Of a stretch of DNA of 64,000 bases, positions 51,984 to 60,244 are shown one piece after another. The notes below the pieces were generated by a model. It saw nothing but the letters and a program-made list of their open reading frames with translations, was not told the origin of the DNA and made no database searches. Made by a program: the position numbers and the translations under genes. The DNA is from Bradyrhizobium hereditatis (GTDB lineage: Bacteria > Pseudomonadota > Alphaproteobacteria > Rhizobiales > Xanthobacteraceae): NCBI RefSeq assembly GCF_020329435.1, contig NZ_JAGKJK010000024.1:1-64000 (forward strand), read 5' to 3'. The first letter of the stretch is position 1. The number at the start of each line of letters is the position of its first letter.

Positions 51984-52684
51984 GTCTGGACGATCTGCGG
52001 GAAACCACGGTTCGCCGCGTCGACCGCCCTTCGTCGCAGCGCGACAAGGTCACGCGCGCGGAAGAGCTGCGGCTGCAGCTCGCCGACGAGATCGTGCGCG
52101 GCGTGCTGCCGCCGGGAGCGCCGCTCGACGAGACCGATATCGCGCGGCGCTTTAGCGTCTCACGCACGCCGGTCCGCGAAGCGCTGCGCCAGCTCGTGGC
52201 GAGCGGCCTGGTCGAGGCCCGCGCGCATCGCGGCGCCGTGGTGGCGCAGCCTTCGCTCGATCGCTTGACTGAGATGTTCGAGGCGATGGCGGAGCTCGAA
52301 GCGCTGTGCGCTGGCCTCGCCGCCGAGCGGATGTCGCCGACGGAGCGCCAGAAGCTCGAGGCGATCCACGAAGAGTTGCGCGTGCTCAGCCATGCCGGCA
52401 ATCCCGAGCGCTTTCACGAGGTCAACGAACGCTTCCACAACGCGATCTATGCCGGCTCGCAGAACGGCTATATCGCCGAAATGACGTTGGCGACGCGCGT
52501 GCGGGTGCAGCCGTTCCGCCGCGCCCAGTTCCGCAATCTCGGGCGTCTGGCAAAATCGCATGCCGAGCATGACCGCGTCGTCGTCGCCATCATGCGCGGC
52601 GACAAGGCCGGCGCAGCGGCCGCAATGCGCGCCCATATCGAGCTGGTGCGCGGGGAGTACGAGATTTACGCGGTGTCGGTGTAG
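51980..52684 (+). CDS. GntR-family regulator (FCD subfamily)
   Basis: A 234-residue regulator. The winged-helix domain covers about residues 27-95 (ADEIVRGVLPPGAPLDETDI, then SRTPVREALRQLVASGLVEA). The helical FCD ligand domain at about 105-225 keeps histidines for a metal-bound carboxylate (ERFHEVNERFHNAIY and KSHAEHDRVVVAI). It is last in the atz operon and is likely the local regulator, possibly acting also on atzF across the gap. Confidence 0.9.
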   Translation: MSLDDLRETTVRRVDRPSSQRDKVTRAEELRLQLADEIVRGVLPPGAPLDETDIARRFSVSRTPVREALRQLVASGLVEARAHRGAVVAQPSLDRLTEMFEAMAELEALCAGLAAERMSPTERQKLEAIHEELRVLSHAGNPERFHEVNERFHNAIYAGSQNGYIAEMTLATRVRVQPFRRAQFRNLGRLAKSHAEHDRVVVAIMRGDKAGAAAAMRAHIELVRGEYEIYAVSV

Positions 52685-52689
52685 ACGCT

Positions 52690-52775
52690 CGTCATTGCGA
52701 GGAGCGAAGCGACGAAGCAATCCATCCATCCGCGGGTGTGGAGAGATGGATTGCTTCGCTTCGCTCGCAATGACG
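52690..52775. repeat. dispersed palindromic repeat, family B copy 3
   Basis: CGTCATTGCGAGGAGCGAAG / CTTCGCTCGCAATGACG arms with GACGAAGCAATCCATCC inside. It lies between the convergent GntR and allophanate hydrolase genes and ends three bases before the latter's stop. Confidence 0.9.
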
Positions 52776-52777
52776 GC

Positions 52778-54583
52778 TCAAGCTATCGCCTTCTCCATGA
52801 ACGCACGCCAGCCACCGTAGGCCGAAATATCTCGCGCGTCTTTGATCGCTGCGGGCTCGACGAGAAAACCTTTTACCCCTCTGCCGTCCGCAAGCCTTAT
52901 GGTGCCGATGCCGAGCGGCGGCGGGATTGCGGCCACGAATTTGCCGAACGATGCCGCCGACAATGCCCATAGCTCCAGCTTGATTGCGTTTCCCGCACCA
53001 GCCTCCACGCGCAGCATGCCGGGCTTTGGCGGCATAGTGTCGAGCGCGTAGAGCTTGTAGTCCGGCGCGGTCTCGGTTGCCTCGACGAGTTGCGCGCCGA
53101 GTGCCTGCAGTTCGCCGTTGAGCGCCATGCCGGAAAGATGCGCGCCGACCACGGCGATCGTGATTTCATCGCCGCTCGCAGCTACCGGCAATGAAGCGAG
53201 CGGCGGCTGCGTCAATCCCTTGGCTCCCATCTTCAGTTGGGTGTCGGCATGAAACACTCGCCCGATGCTGGCGAGCTGCGCGTCGCGGCCGGCGGGCGCC
53301 AAGAGCGTGATGCCGAACGGGATGCCGTCGGGCCGCATCGCGGCCGGCAGCGCCAGGCCGCAGAGGTCGAGCAGATTGACAAAATTGGTGTAGGTGCCGA
53401 GCCGGCTGTTGAGTTCGATCGGATTGGCCAGCACCTGCGCGGTCGTATAGGCGGTCGGCGCCGTCGGCAGCACCATCGCGTCGAAGTGGGCGAAGGTGCG
53501 CTCGGCGATACGGCGCAGCGCCTGCAGACGATAAAGCGCGGCGAAAGTGTCGGCGGCGGTCAGCCGTGCGCCGGCCGTGGTGATTTCGCGCGTCACCGGG
53601 TGAATCGAATCCGACGCGGACGCCAGAAGGTCGCGGATCACGAGGTATCGTTCGGCAACCCAAGGCCCCTCGTAGAGCAGCCGCGCAGTCTCGTAGAACG
53701 GGTCGAGATCGAACTCGACCAGCGTGGCGCCGAGCGCAGCCCAGCGCTTGAGCGCGTCCTCATAGGCTTTCTCTGAGGCGCTGTCGCCGAAGAAAATCAG
53801 CTGGGTGCTTCGCGGCACGCCGAGCCGCAATTTTTCAGGAAACGCCGACATCGCCCCAAGCGGCCGGGCGCGTGAATATGGATCAGCGCCGTCGGGCCCC
53901 GCCATCGCCGCCACCGCGGTCATCGCATCGTCGACGGTGAGCGAGAACACCGAGATGCAGTCCAGTGTCCGGCAGGCCGGTACCAAGCCCGCGTTGGAGA
54001 TCAGCCCGAGGCTCGGCTTCAGGCCGACGATGTTGTTGAGCATCGCCGGCACACGGCCGCTGCCTGCGGTGTCGGTGCCGAGCGCGAGCGGGACGAGGCC
54101 GCCGGCAACCGCGACCGCCGAGCCCGAACTCGATCCGCCCGGAATAAGGTCGTTGCGGATCGGATTGACGGGAATGCCGTAGGGCGAGCGCACGCCGACG
54201 AGGCCGGTTGCGAACTGGTCGAGATTGGTCTTGCCGATGATGATGGCGCCCGCCGCGCGCAGCTTTGCAACCGCCGTCGAATCCTGTGCGGGCAAATAGG
54301 AAAAGGCCGGGCAGGCCGCCGTGGTGGGCATGCCCTGCACATCGATATTGTCCTTCACCGCAACCGGCACGCCGAACAATGGCAACGCGTCCGCATTCTT
54401 CGCAGCCAGCGCCTCAGCCTCAGCGCGCGCCTCCTTTTCGTCGCGCAGGCTGATGAAGATCGCGGGATCGTTGTGGTCGCGGATACGCTGATAGGAGCGG
54501 GCGACGGTTTGCGCCGGGGTGAGCGTGCCGGCGCGATGCGCGGCGACGATGGCGGCAGCGGTTTCAGGCGCGTCGGACCCCAT
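52778..54583 (-). CDS. atzF: allophanate hydrolase
   Basis: A 601-residue enzyme that turns allophanate into two CO2 and two ammonia. The amidase domain (about 1-460) keeps Lys77 (VAVKDNIDVQG), cis-Ser151 (GGSSSGSAV) and nucleophile Ser175 (GTDTAGSGRVP). The extra C-terminal domain (about 475-600) with GAHLSGMALNGELQALGAQL is the AtzF-type tail, lacking in plain amidases. The ATG at 54583 is preferred; a TTG at 54592 is in frame. It faces the atzGEH-gntR operon. Confidence 0.93.
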   Translation of the reverse strand: MGSDAPETAAAIVAAHRAGTLTPAQTVARSYQRIRDHNDPAIFISLRDEKEARAEAEALAAKNADALPLFGVPVAVKDNIDVQGMPTTAACPAFSYLPAQDSTAVAKLRAAGAIIIGKTNLDQFATGLVGVRSPYGIPVNPIRNDLIPGGSSSGSAVAVAGGLVPLALGTDTAGSGRVPAMLNNIVGLKPSLGLISNAGLVPACRTLDCISVFSLTVDDAMTAVAAMAGPDGADPYSRARPLGAMSAFPEKLRLGVPRSTQLIFFGDSASEKAYEDALKRWAALGATLVEFDLDPFYETARLLYEGPWVAERYLVIRDLLASASDSIHPVTREITTAGARLTAADTFAALYRLQALRRIAERTFAHFDAMVLPTAPTAYTTAQVLANPIELNSRLGTYTNFVNLLDLCGLALPAAMRPDGIPFGITLLAPAGRDAQLASIGRVFHADTQLKMGAKGLTQPPLASLPVAASGDEITIAVVGAHLSGMALNGELQALGAQLVEATETAPDYKLYALDTMPPKPGMLRVEAGAGNAIKLELWALSAASFGKFVAAIPPPLGIGTIRLADGRGVKGFLVEPAAIKDARDISAYGGWRAFMEKAIA

Positions 54584-54636
54584 GGCGGACAAACTCCAGC
54601 GAGCGAAAGCTTACCCGGACTGAAGCAAGCGATGTG

Positions 54637-54652
54637 CCATTGTGTACAATGG
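54637..54652. promoter_or_regulatory. probable GntR operator before atzF
   Basis: CCATTGT-GT-ACAATGG, a perfect 7-2-7 dyad, centred about 60 bases upstream of the atzF start. Short dyads of this TTGT..ACAA kind are typical for FCD-type GntR proteins, and one is encoded in the facing operon. The pairing is inferred. Confidence 0.5.
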
Positions 54653-54793
54653 TGTGGTCGAGCCGATGTGCGATGATAGATAAGTAATTTCAGGTGTTTA
54701 TGATGCAGCCACGCACGTCCTGCAGCCCGGCCGCGGGTAGGCAATTGCACACAAAATAGGCGGTCAAGCCTCAGGCGAGGCGGCAGCCTTTAA

Positions 54794-55327
54794 TCAGGTG
54801 AACGCGGAAAGAATCTGGAGCAGTTTCTCGCGGTTCTCCTTGCCGATCTTCTCGGCCACATGGCGCTCATGTTCGGCGGCGAGCCGCTTGAACTGCGCGA
54901 GCGCGGTCCTGCCGCGCGCCGTCAGGTGCAACGCGTGGGAGCGGCGGTCGGTCGCCGATCTGATGCGGCTGACGAGATCGCGGTGCTCGAGACTGTCGAG
55001 GAGATGCACCAGCCGGGCGCGTTCAATCCCGAGCCGCTTGGCTACCGCCATCTGGCTCAGTCCCGGGTTCGCGCCGATCACGGTCATGACCGAGTATTGC
55101 GTAGGGCGGATATCGACTGCGGCGAGCGTGCGGATGAAATCCTGAAAAATCCAGATCTGGAAACGCCGCACCGCATAACCGGCATGGCCGGCCAGCGCGT
55201 CGAGGCCGATCTCGTCGTCGAGGCCATTGCTGGCTGCGCTGCCATTGGCGGACCGCCTCGGGCCACGAGATGGCCTCGCGCCGGCTCGCGATTTCGCCGC
55301 TCTGGATACCTGTGCGTTCCCTACCAT
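54794..55327 (-). CDS. MarR-family regulator, probably of hydroxycinnamate catabolism
   Basis: A 177-residue regulator. Residues 1-40 are a basic tail. The winged-helix domain includes ISQ-like SQMAVAKRLGIERARLVHLL, the wing RIRSATDRRSHALHLTARGR, and a C-terminal dimer helix (KIGKENREKLLQILS). It is divergent from feruloyl-CoA synthase, with palindromes in the gap, the same arrangement as CouR/FerR-type repressors that respond to hydroxycinnamoyl-CoA. A GGGAGG site precedes the start. Confidence 0.88.
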   Translation of the reverse strand: MVGNAQVSRAAKSRAGARPSRGPRRSANGSAASNGLDDEIGLDALAGHAGYAVRRFQIWIFQDFIRTLAAVDIRPTQYSVMTVIGANPGLSQMAVAKRLGIERARLVHLLDSLEHRDLVSRIRSATDRRSHALHLTARGRTALAQFKRLAAEHERHVAEKIGKENREKLLQILSAFT

Positions 55328-55366
55328 CGTCCTCCCTTCTAGCGCTTCGCGGGCGGAAGGGGAAGA

Positions 55367-55401
55367 TTGTTGTTGACGACAACAATTGTTGTGCTCAACA
55401 T
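55367..55401 (+). promoter_or_regulatory. feruloyl-CoA synthase promoter with overlapping palindromic operators
   Basis: Three half-sites alternate: TTGTTGT (55367), ACAACAA (55379), TTGTTGT (55386). They form one inverted repeat with a 5-bp gap and one gapless 14-bp palindrome ACAACAATTGTTGT (55379-55392). A promoter-like TTGACG-N17-CAACAT overlaps them, with the palindrome in its spacer, suiting repression by a MarR dimer. Confidence 0.65.
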
Positions 55402-55479
55402 TGGCGGCAAGCAGCCACCCGAGCTGCGGGCCGGCAACATGCGCGGCAATCCCGAATCAGCCGGGACAGGAGGAAACCC

Positions 55480-57342
55480 ATGGCCATCGCCGCCACCAGC
55501 GGTGACAATCCCCGGAGCCTGTTCGCAACGCCTGCGATCGTCGCCGATCGCCGTGCCGACGGCAGCATTCTCGTGAGGTCGACCACGCCGCTTAAGCGAA
55601 GCGCGCGCTGTATCGGCGACTGGCTGGAGCACTGGGCGCGACAGGCGCCGGACCGCATCTTTCTCGCCGATCGCACAAGCGTCGATGCGCCGTGGTCGAC
55701 AGTCACCTACAAGGACGCGTTGAGGCAGGTGCGCGGAACTGCGGCGTGGATCCTCGCGCAAGATTTGAGCGCCGAGCGTCCGCTCGTCATCCTCTCCGAC
55801 AACAGTGTCGAGCACGCGCTGTTCGCACTCGCCGCCCAGCATGTCGGCGTGCCCTCAGCCGCGATCTCGCCGGCCTATTCGCTGATGTCCAGGGATTTTG
55901 ACAAGCTCAAGAGCATGATCAGGCTGCTCGGGCCCGGCGCCATCTATGTTTCCGCCACCAAGCCATTTGCTGCGGCGCTGGCCGCGATCAAGCCGCTGCA
56001 CACAGCGACCATCGTCAGCAGCAATACCGATGATGACGAGGCGATCTCTTTTCGTGTTATCGCGACCACGCCGGAAACAGGCGATGTCGAAAAAGCATTT
56101 GCCGCGATCACGCCCGACACCATTGCAAAGTTTCTGTTCACCTCGGGATCAACAGGCACGCCAAAGGCTGTCATCAACACCCAGCGCATGTTGACGTCGA
56201 GCCAGCAGGCGAAGGCGCAGACCTGGACCTTCCTCGAAGACATCGGCGACAAGCTCGTGATCCTTGATTGGCTGCCGTGGAGCCATACCTTCGGCGCCAA
56301 CCACAATTTCAACATGGTGCTGCGCAACGGCGGCACGCTCTATGTCGACGGCGGCAAACCGGCGCCGGGCCTGTTCGCGACTTCGCTCGCCAATCTGCGC
56401 AGCGTGATGCCCACGGTTTATTTCAACGTGCCGCGCGGGTTTGACATGTTGATATCAGCACTGCGCAGCGATGAGGAATTGCGCAAGAAGTTTTTCAGCG
56501 AGGTGAAGTTCGCCTTCTACGCCGGCGCGGCGCTGCCGCAGAATCTCTGGGATGCGCTGGAAGAGCTCTCGATCAAAACCGTCGGCCGCGCGCTGCCGAT
56601 GGTGTCGGCCTGGGGCTCGACCGAGACGTCGCCGCTCGCCACCGACTGCCATTTTCAGGCGAAACGCTCCGGCAATATCGGCGTGCCGATCCCGGGGACC
56701 GAGCTAAAGCTGGTGCCGTCGGGCGACAAGCTGGAGGTGCGCGTGCGCGGCCCAAACGTCACGCCTGGCTATTGGAAGGCGCCGGAACTGACGGCGCAGG
56801 CTTTCGATGCCGAAGGCTTCTATGTGATCGGCGATGCCGTAACCTTCGCCGATCCTGATCGTCCCGAACTCGGGCTGTTCTTCGACGGTCGTGTTGCCGA
56901 GGATTTCAAGCTCAATTCCGGCACCTGGGTCAGCGTCGGCACCCTGCGCGTCGCCGGGATCGCGGCGCTCGCGCCGCTGGCACAGGATATCGTGGTCACC
57001 GGTCATGGCGGCGATGAGGTTCGCTTTCTCGTGTTCCCGAACATCGCGGCCTGCCGTGCCCATGCCGGCCTGCCTGACAATGCCGAGGTGAAGGACGTCA
57101 TCGGCCACGATAAGGTTCGCAGCGCCATCGCGCACGGCCTTGCGAAATTGAAGGCGCAGAGCGGCAACTCTTCGGGGCACGCTACCCGCGCGCTGCTGTT
57201 GGCGGAGCCTGCTTCGGTCGATGGCGGCGAGATCACCGACAAGGGCTACATCAACCAGCGGGCGGTGCTAACGCGGCGCGCCGGTGCGGTGGCGACTCTG
57301 GATGACGATTCATCATCCGAATGGATCGGCTGCGCCGACTAG
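55480..57342 (+). CDS. fcs: feruloyl-CoA synthase
   Basis: A 620-residue adenylate-forming enzyme. It keeps the ATP loop FLFTSGSTGTPKAVINT, the LIDW-like LDWLPWSHTFGANHNFNMVL block, and SAWGSTETSPLAT. The C-terminal part DGRVAEDFKLNSGTWVSVGT is the form seen in feruloyl-CoA synthases. The enzyme activates ferulate, p-coumarate or caffeate with CoA. AGGAGG precedes the ATG. No hydratase-lyase (ech) gene is adjacent, so the next step is encoded elsewhere. Confidence 0.9.
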   Translation: MAIAATSGDNPRSLFATPAIVADRRADGSILVRSTTPLKRSARCIGDWLEHWARQAPDRIFLADRTSVDAPWSTVTYKDALRQVRGTAAWILAQDLSAERPLVILSDNSVEHALFALAAQHVGVPSAAISPAYSLMSRDFDKLKSMIRLLGPGAIYVSATKPFAAALAAIKPLHTATIVSSNTDDDEAISFRVIATTPETGDVEKAFAAITPDTIAKFLFTSGSTGTPKAVINTQRMLTSSQQAKAQTWTFLEDIGDKLVILDWLPWSHTFGANHNFNMVLRNGGTLYVDGGKPAPGLFATSLANLRSVMPTVYFNVPRGFDMLISALRSDEELRKKFFSEVKFAFYAGAALPQNLWDALEELSIKTVGRALPMVSAWGSTETSPLATDCHFQAKRSGNIGVPIPGTELKLVPSGDKLEVRVRGPNVTPGYWKAPELTAQAFDAEGFYVIGDAVTFADPDRPELGLFFDGRVAEDFKLNSGTWVSVGTLRVAGIAALAPLAQDIVVTGHGGDEVRFLVFPNIAACRAHAGLPDNAEVKDVIGHDKVRSAIAHGLAKLKAQSGNSSGHATRALLLAEPASVDGGEITDKGYINQRAVLTRRAGAVATLDDDSSSEWIGCAD

Positions 57343-57360
57343 CCTTACTGCGCATCTTAA

Positions 57361-57498
57361 GCCCCTCATGGTGAGGAGCGCCAACGGGTCCGCGCGTAGC
57401 GCGGCCCGATGACAGGCTCCGCGCGTCTCGAACCATGAGGCCCCGCCCGTGGCCAACATCCTTCGAGGCGCCCGCTCTGCGGACTCCTCAGGATGAGG
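57361..57498. repeat. dispersed palindromic repeat, family D copy 3
   Basis: CCCCTCATGGTGAGGAGCGC, then CGCGTCTCGAACCATGAGG, then CATCCTTCGAGGCGC and CTCCTCAGGATGAGG: two half-elements of family D joined. It lies after the feruloyl-CoA synthase stop. Confidence 0.75.
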
Positions 57499-57544
57499 AG
57501 GTTGAGCGGCTATGACGCAGCAGAACCAGGACGCGCACCGCGCT

Positions 57545-58081
57545 TCAAATGCCGCTCTTGTGCGCCTCGACCAGTCGCGCCAGCATCTGGAGAAAGGCTG
57601 CCTGTTCGGATTTGCTGAGCGCCGAGAGCGTCCGTGCGTTAAAACTCTCGCCGAGCCGGCTGGCCTCGTCGGCGCGCCGCTCGCCCGCCGCGCTGAGGCT
57701 GAGCTCCACCGCCCGGCGGTCCCGCGCCGATCGCTTGCGTTTGAGGATTCCGCTCTCTTCCATCCGGGAGAGGATCTTGACCAGATTGGGCAGCTGCATT
57801 TTCAGGACGGCGGCAAGCTCGCTCTGCGTCACCGTCTTGTTGTCGCGCACCGCGACGAGGATGGCGTATTCCAGCGGCGAAAGTTTCAGCGATTCGAAAA
57901 AGGGATAGAACGCCTCGAAATTCTGCAGCTGCAGGATGCGGATCATGAATCCCGGGGTCTGCTGCAGCGCAGAGAGGTCGAGCTCCCGCTCCCCATCCCG
58001 CTCGGCCGCCTTCGTTGCGCCGTTGCCCCTGCGTGTCGAAACTTTGCCGATTCTACCCATGGGCAATAGCTCGCACGTCAT
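57545..58081 (-). CDS. MarR-family regulator
   Basis: A 178-residue regulator. After a basic tail, the winged-helix region includes LSPLEYAILVAVRDNKTVTQ, SELAAVLKMQLPNLVKILSR and the wing ILKRKRSARDRRAVELSLSA. The start may be the ATG at 58081 or 58060. It is divergent from the binding-protein gene at 58172, and an AT-rich palindrome lies between them. Probable job: controls uptake of aromatic compounds. Confidence 0.85.
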   Translation of the reverse strand: MTCELLPMGRIGKVSTRRGNGATKAAERDGERELDLSALQQTPGFMIRILQLQNFEAFYPFFESLKLSPLEYAILVAVRDNKTVTQSELAAVLKMQLPNLVKILSRMEESGILKRKRSARDRRAVELSLSAAGERRADEASRLGESFNARTLSALSKSEQAAFLQMLARLVEAHKSGI

Positions 58082-58089
58082 CACGTGAA

Positions 58090-58123
58090 TTGACAATCCT
58101 CAAAATACTTATAAATTATAACT
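58090..58123. promoter_or_regulatory. divergent promoter region with AT-rich palindrome
   Basis: TTGACA at 58090-58095 is an exact -35 match reading toward the binding-protein gene; the -10 is unclear (ATTATA or TATAAA at 19 or so bases). ACTTATAAATTATAACT (58107-58123) is a near-palindrome. This is the only strongly AT-rich spot nearby and a likely MarR site. Confidence 0.45.
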
Positions 58124-58171
58124 AATCAGAAGTGGTCGCGAAGGCCCGCTTTTTCATGCAGGAGGGAACGC

Positions 58172-59383
58172 ATGCGACAGTTTTTTCGCATAGGAATGCT
58201 TGCGGCCGCGCTCTGCGGCTTGATTGCTGGCGCGGCGAACGCCCAGGACCGCGTCCGGATCGGCGTGCTCAACGACCAGTCGGGCGTGTTTTCGACCTAC
58301 CAGGGCGTAGGCTCCGTCATCGCCGCGCAGATGGCAGTTGAAGATTACGGCGGCAAGGCCGCGGGCAAGCCCGTCGACGTCATCACCGCCGATCACCAGA
58401 ACAAGACCGATGTCGGGGTGGGCATCGCGCGGCGCTGGTACGACACCGAAAATATCGACGCTATCTTCGACCTGCCGAATTCGGCGATCGCGCTCGCAGT
58501 GGCCGCGATGAGCGAGCAGAAGAACAAGGTCTTCATCGGTTCGGGCGCAGGCACCGCGCTGCTGACAGGTGAGAAATGCACGCCGAATACCGTGCACTGG
58601 ACCTACGACACCTACGCCTACGGCCGCGGCCTCGGCAAAGCCGTGGTCGCGCAAGGCGGCAAGAAATGGTTCTTCCTGACTGCCGATTACGCTTTCGGCC
58701 ATGATCTGGAGAAGCAGGCCGCCGAAGGCGTCAAGGCATCCGGCGGGGAAGTGCTTGGCGCCGTGCGCCATCCGCTCGGCACCGCCGACTACGCCTCGTT
58801 CCTGCTGCAGGCGCAGGCCTCGGGCGCCGACATCGTTGGCGTAGCAAATGCGGGCGACGACACCATCACCTCGATCAAGCAGGCGGCAGAGTTCGGACTG
58901 ACGCGGAAGCAGAAACTGGTCGGCCTGATCCTCGGCATGAACGGCATTCCCGCGCTGGGCCTGAAGGCTGCGCAGGGCGCGCAGATCATGAATCCCTTCT
59001 ACTGGGATTTGAACGACGGCACGCGCGCCTTCGCCAAGCGGTTTGCCGAACGTCATCCGCAGAAGAATTATCCGAACGACATGCAGGCCGGCGTCTACGC
59101 CTCCGTGCTGCATTACCTCAAGGCCGTCGACAAAGTCGGCGGGGCGGCCGACGGCAAGGCCGTGGTCGCGGCGATGAAGGCGATGCCGACCGACGATGCG
59201 CTGTTCGGCAAGGGCACGATCCGCAGCGACGGACGCAAGATCCACCCGCTCTACCTGCTCGAGGTGAAGAAGCCGGACGAGTCCACGTCGAAATGGGATT
59301 TGCTCAAGGTGATCGCCACGATCCCCGGAGATCAGGCGTTCCGTCCCGAGAGCGAAGGCAACTGTCCGCTGGTCAAAAAGTGA
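58172..59383 (+). CDS. ABC transporter substrate-binding protein, aromatic-compound type
   Basis: A 403-residue type-1 periplasmic binding protein with a signal peptide ending at GAANAQ. It has the branched-chain-amino-acid/aromatic layout: VRIGVLNDQSGVFSTYQGVG, VDVITADHQNKTDVGVGIAR and FDLPNSAIALAVAAM. Proteins of this branch bind lignin-derived acids such as p-coumarate in Rhodopseudomonas. It lies between a MarR gene and a P450 locus and has no permease beside it. A paralog lies at 61864. Confidence 0.85.
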   Translation: MRQFFRIGMLAAALCGLIAGAANAQDRVRIGVLNDQSGVFSTYQGVGSVIAAQMAVEDYGGKAAGKPVDVITADHQNKTDVGVGIARRWYDTENIDAIFDLPNSAIALAVAAMSEQKNKVFIGSGAGTALLTGEKCTPNTVHWTYDTYAYGRGLGKAVVAQGGKKWFFLTADYAFGHDLEKQAAEGVKASGGEVLGAVRHPLGTADYASFLLQAQASGADIVGVANAGDDTITSIKQAAEFGLTRKQKLVGLILGMNGIPALGLKAAQGAQIMNPFYWDLNDGTRAFAKRFAERHPQKNYPNDMQAGVYASVLHYLKAVDKVGGAADGKAVVAAMKAMPTDDALFGKGTIRSDGRKIHPLYLLEVKKPDESTSKWDLLKVIATIPGDQAFRPESEGNCPLVKK

Positions 59384-59633
59384 TCTGATCCGCGGGCGGC
59401 CTAACGGACGCGCGCGGAACACCTTTGGCGAGTCTCGCTATTTATGTTGCCAAGGCAACTAATTTGTGCGAGCCTATTTTGGAGCAAACGGCCGATCAAA
59501 GAGCACGGAGAGTGCCTGGCGCCGTACAAGGGAGAAACGGATGTCCGGAGGATCGGATCGTCGCGACGCGTTGCGCCGTCGCACGGGTGTCGGCTCTGCG
59601 GCGCATCTACGCGCCGTGGTCGCTGCCTGCCGT

Positions 59634-60164
59634 TCAGGTCCGATCGTCGATTTCACCCGCGCCCTTCACAGCATCGAGATTGCCGTGCACCCGCAAGAGC
59701 AGCGCGATCAGCGTCTCGCGTTCCGGCTTGCTCAGGCAGGACAGCAGGCGACGCTCGCGTTCGAGCGCGACCGCGATGACCTGGTCATGGGTGGCATATC
59801 CCTTTGCCGTCAGCGAGATCGAATGGGTGCGTCCGTCCTCCCGGTCGGCGCGGATGTTGACCAGCCCGCGCTCCTCCATCGCCGCCAGGGTCCGGCTGAC
59901 CGGACCCTTGTCGAAGCCGATCACGTGGCAGATGCGGGCCGCGGAAATTTCCGGCTCGATCGCGAGCAGCGACAGGATCCGCCATTCCGTGACGTTGACC
60001 CCGAAACGCTTCTGATAGACCACGGTCGCGCTGCGCGACAATTTGTTCGCGATGAACGTGATGAGCGCCGGGACATAACGGTCGAGGTCGAGCACCTGTT
60101 CGGCGCGTCCGCTCCTGCCTGCCGTGCCCGCGCGCGGGGCGCGCGCCTGTCTGTTCCTGCTCAT
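59634..60164 (-). CDS. MarR-family regulator divergent from CYP199A
   Basis: A 176-residue regulator. A basic tail of about 20 residues precedes the winged-helix domain: ISAARICHVIGFDKGPVSRT, LAAMEERGLVNIRADREDGR, and a C-terminal helix ending EIDDRT. GGAAG lies close before the ATG at 60164. In the 80-base gap to the P450 gene there is a small dyad CTGCA-N9-TGCAG (60217-60235), a possible operator overlapping the P450 ribosome site. It probably controls the P450-ferredoxin operon. Confidence 0.85.
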   Translation of the reverse strand: MSRNRQARAPRAGTAGRSGRAEQVLDLDRYVPALITFIANKLSRSATVVYQKRFGVNVTEWRILSLLAIEPEISAARICHVIGFDKGPVSRTLAAMEERGLVNIRADREDGRTHSISLTAKGYATHDQVIAVALERERRLLSCLSKPERETLIALLLRVHGNLDAVKGAGEIDDRT

Positions 60165-60244
60165 GCTCTTCCGAAGCCGCTCCAGCTTCCAAGACATAGA
60201 GACAGCACATACCGCTCTGCAAGAACATTATGCAGGAGACCCAC

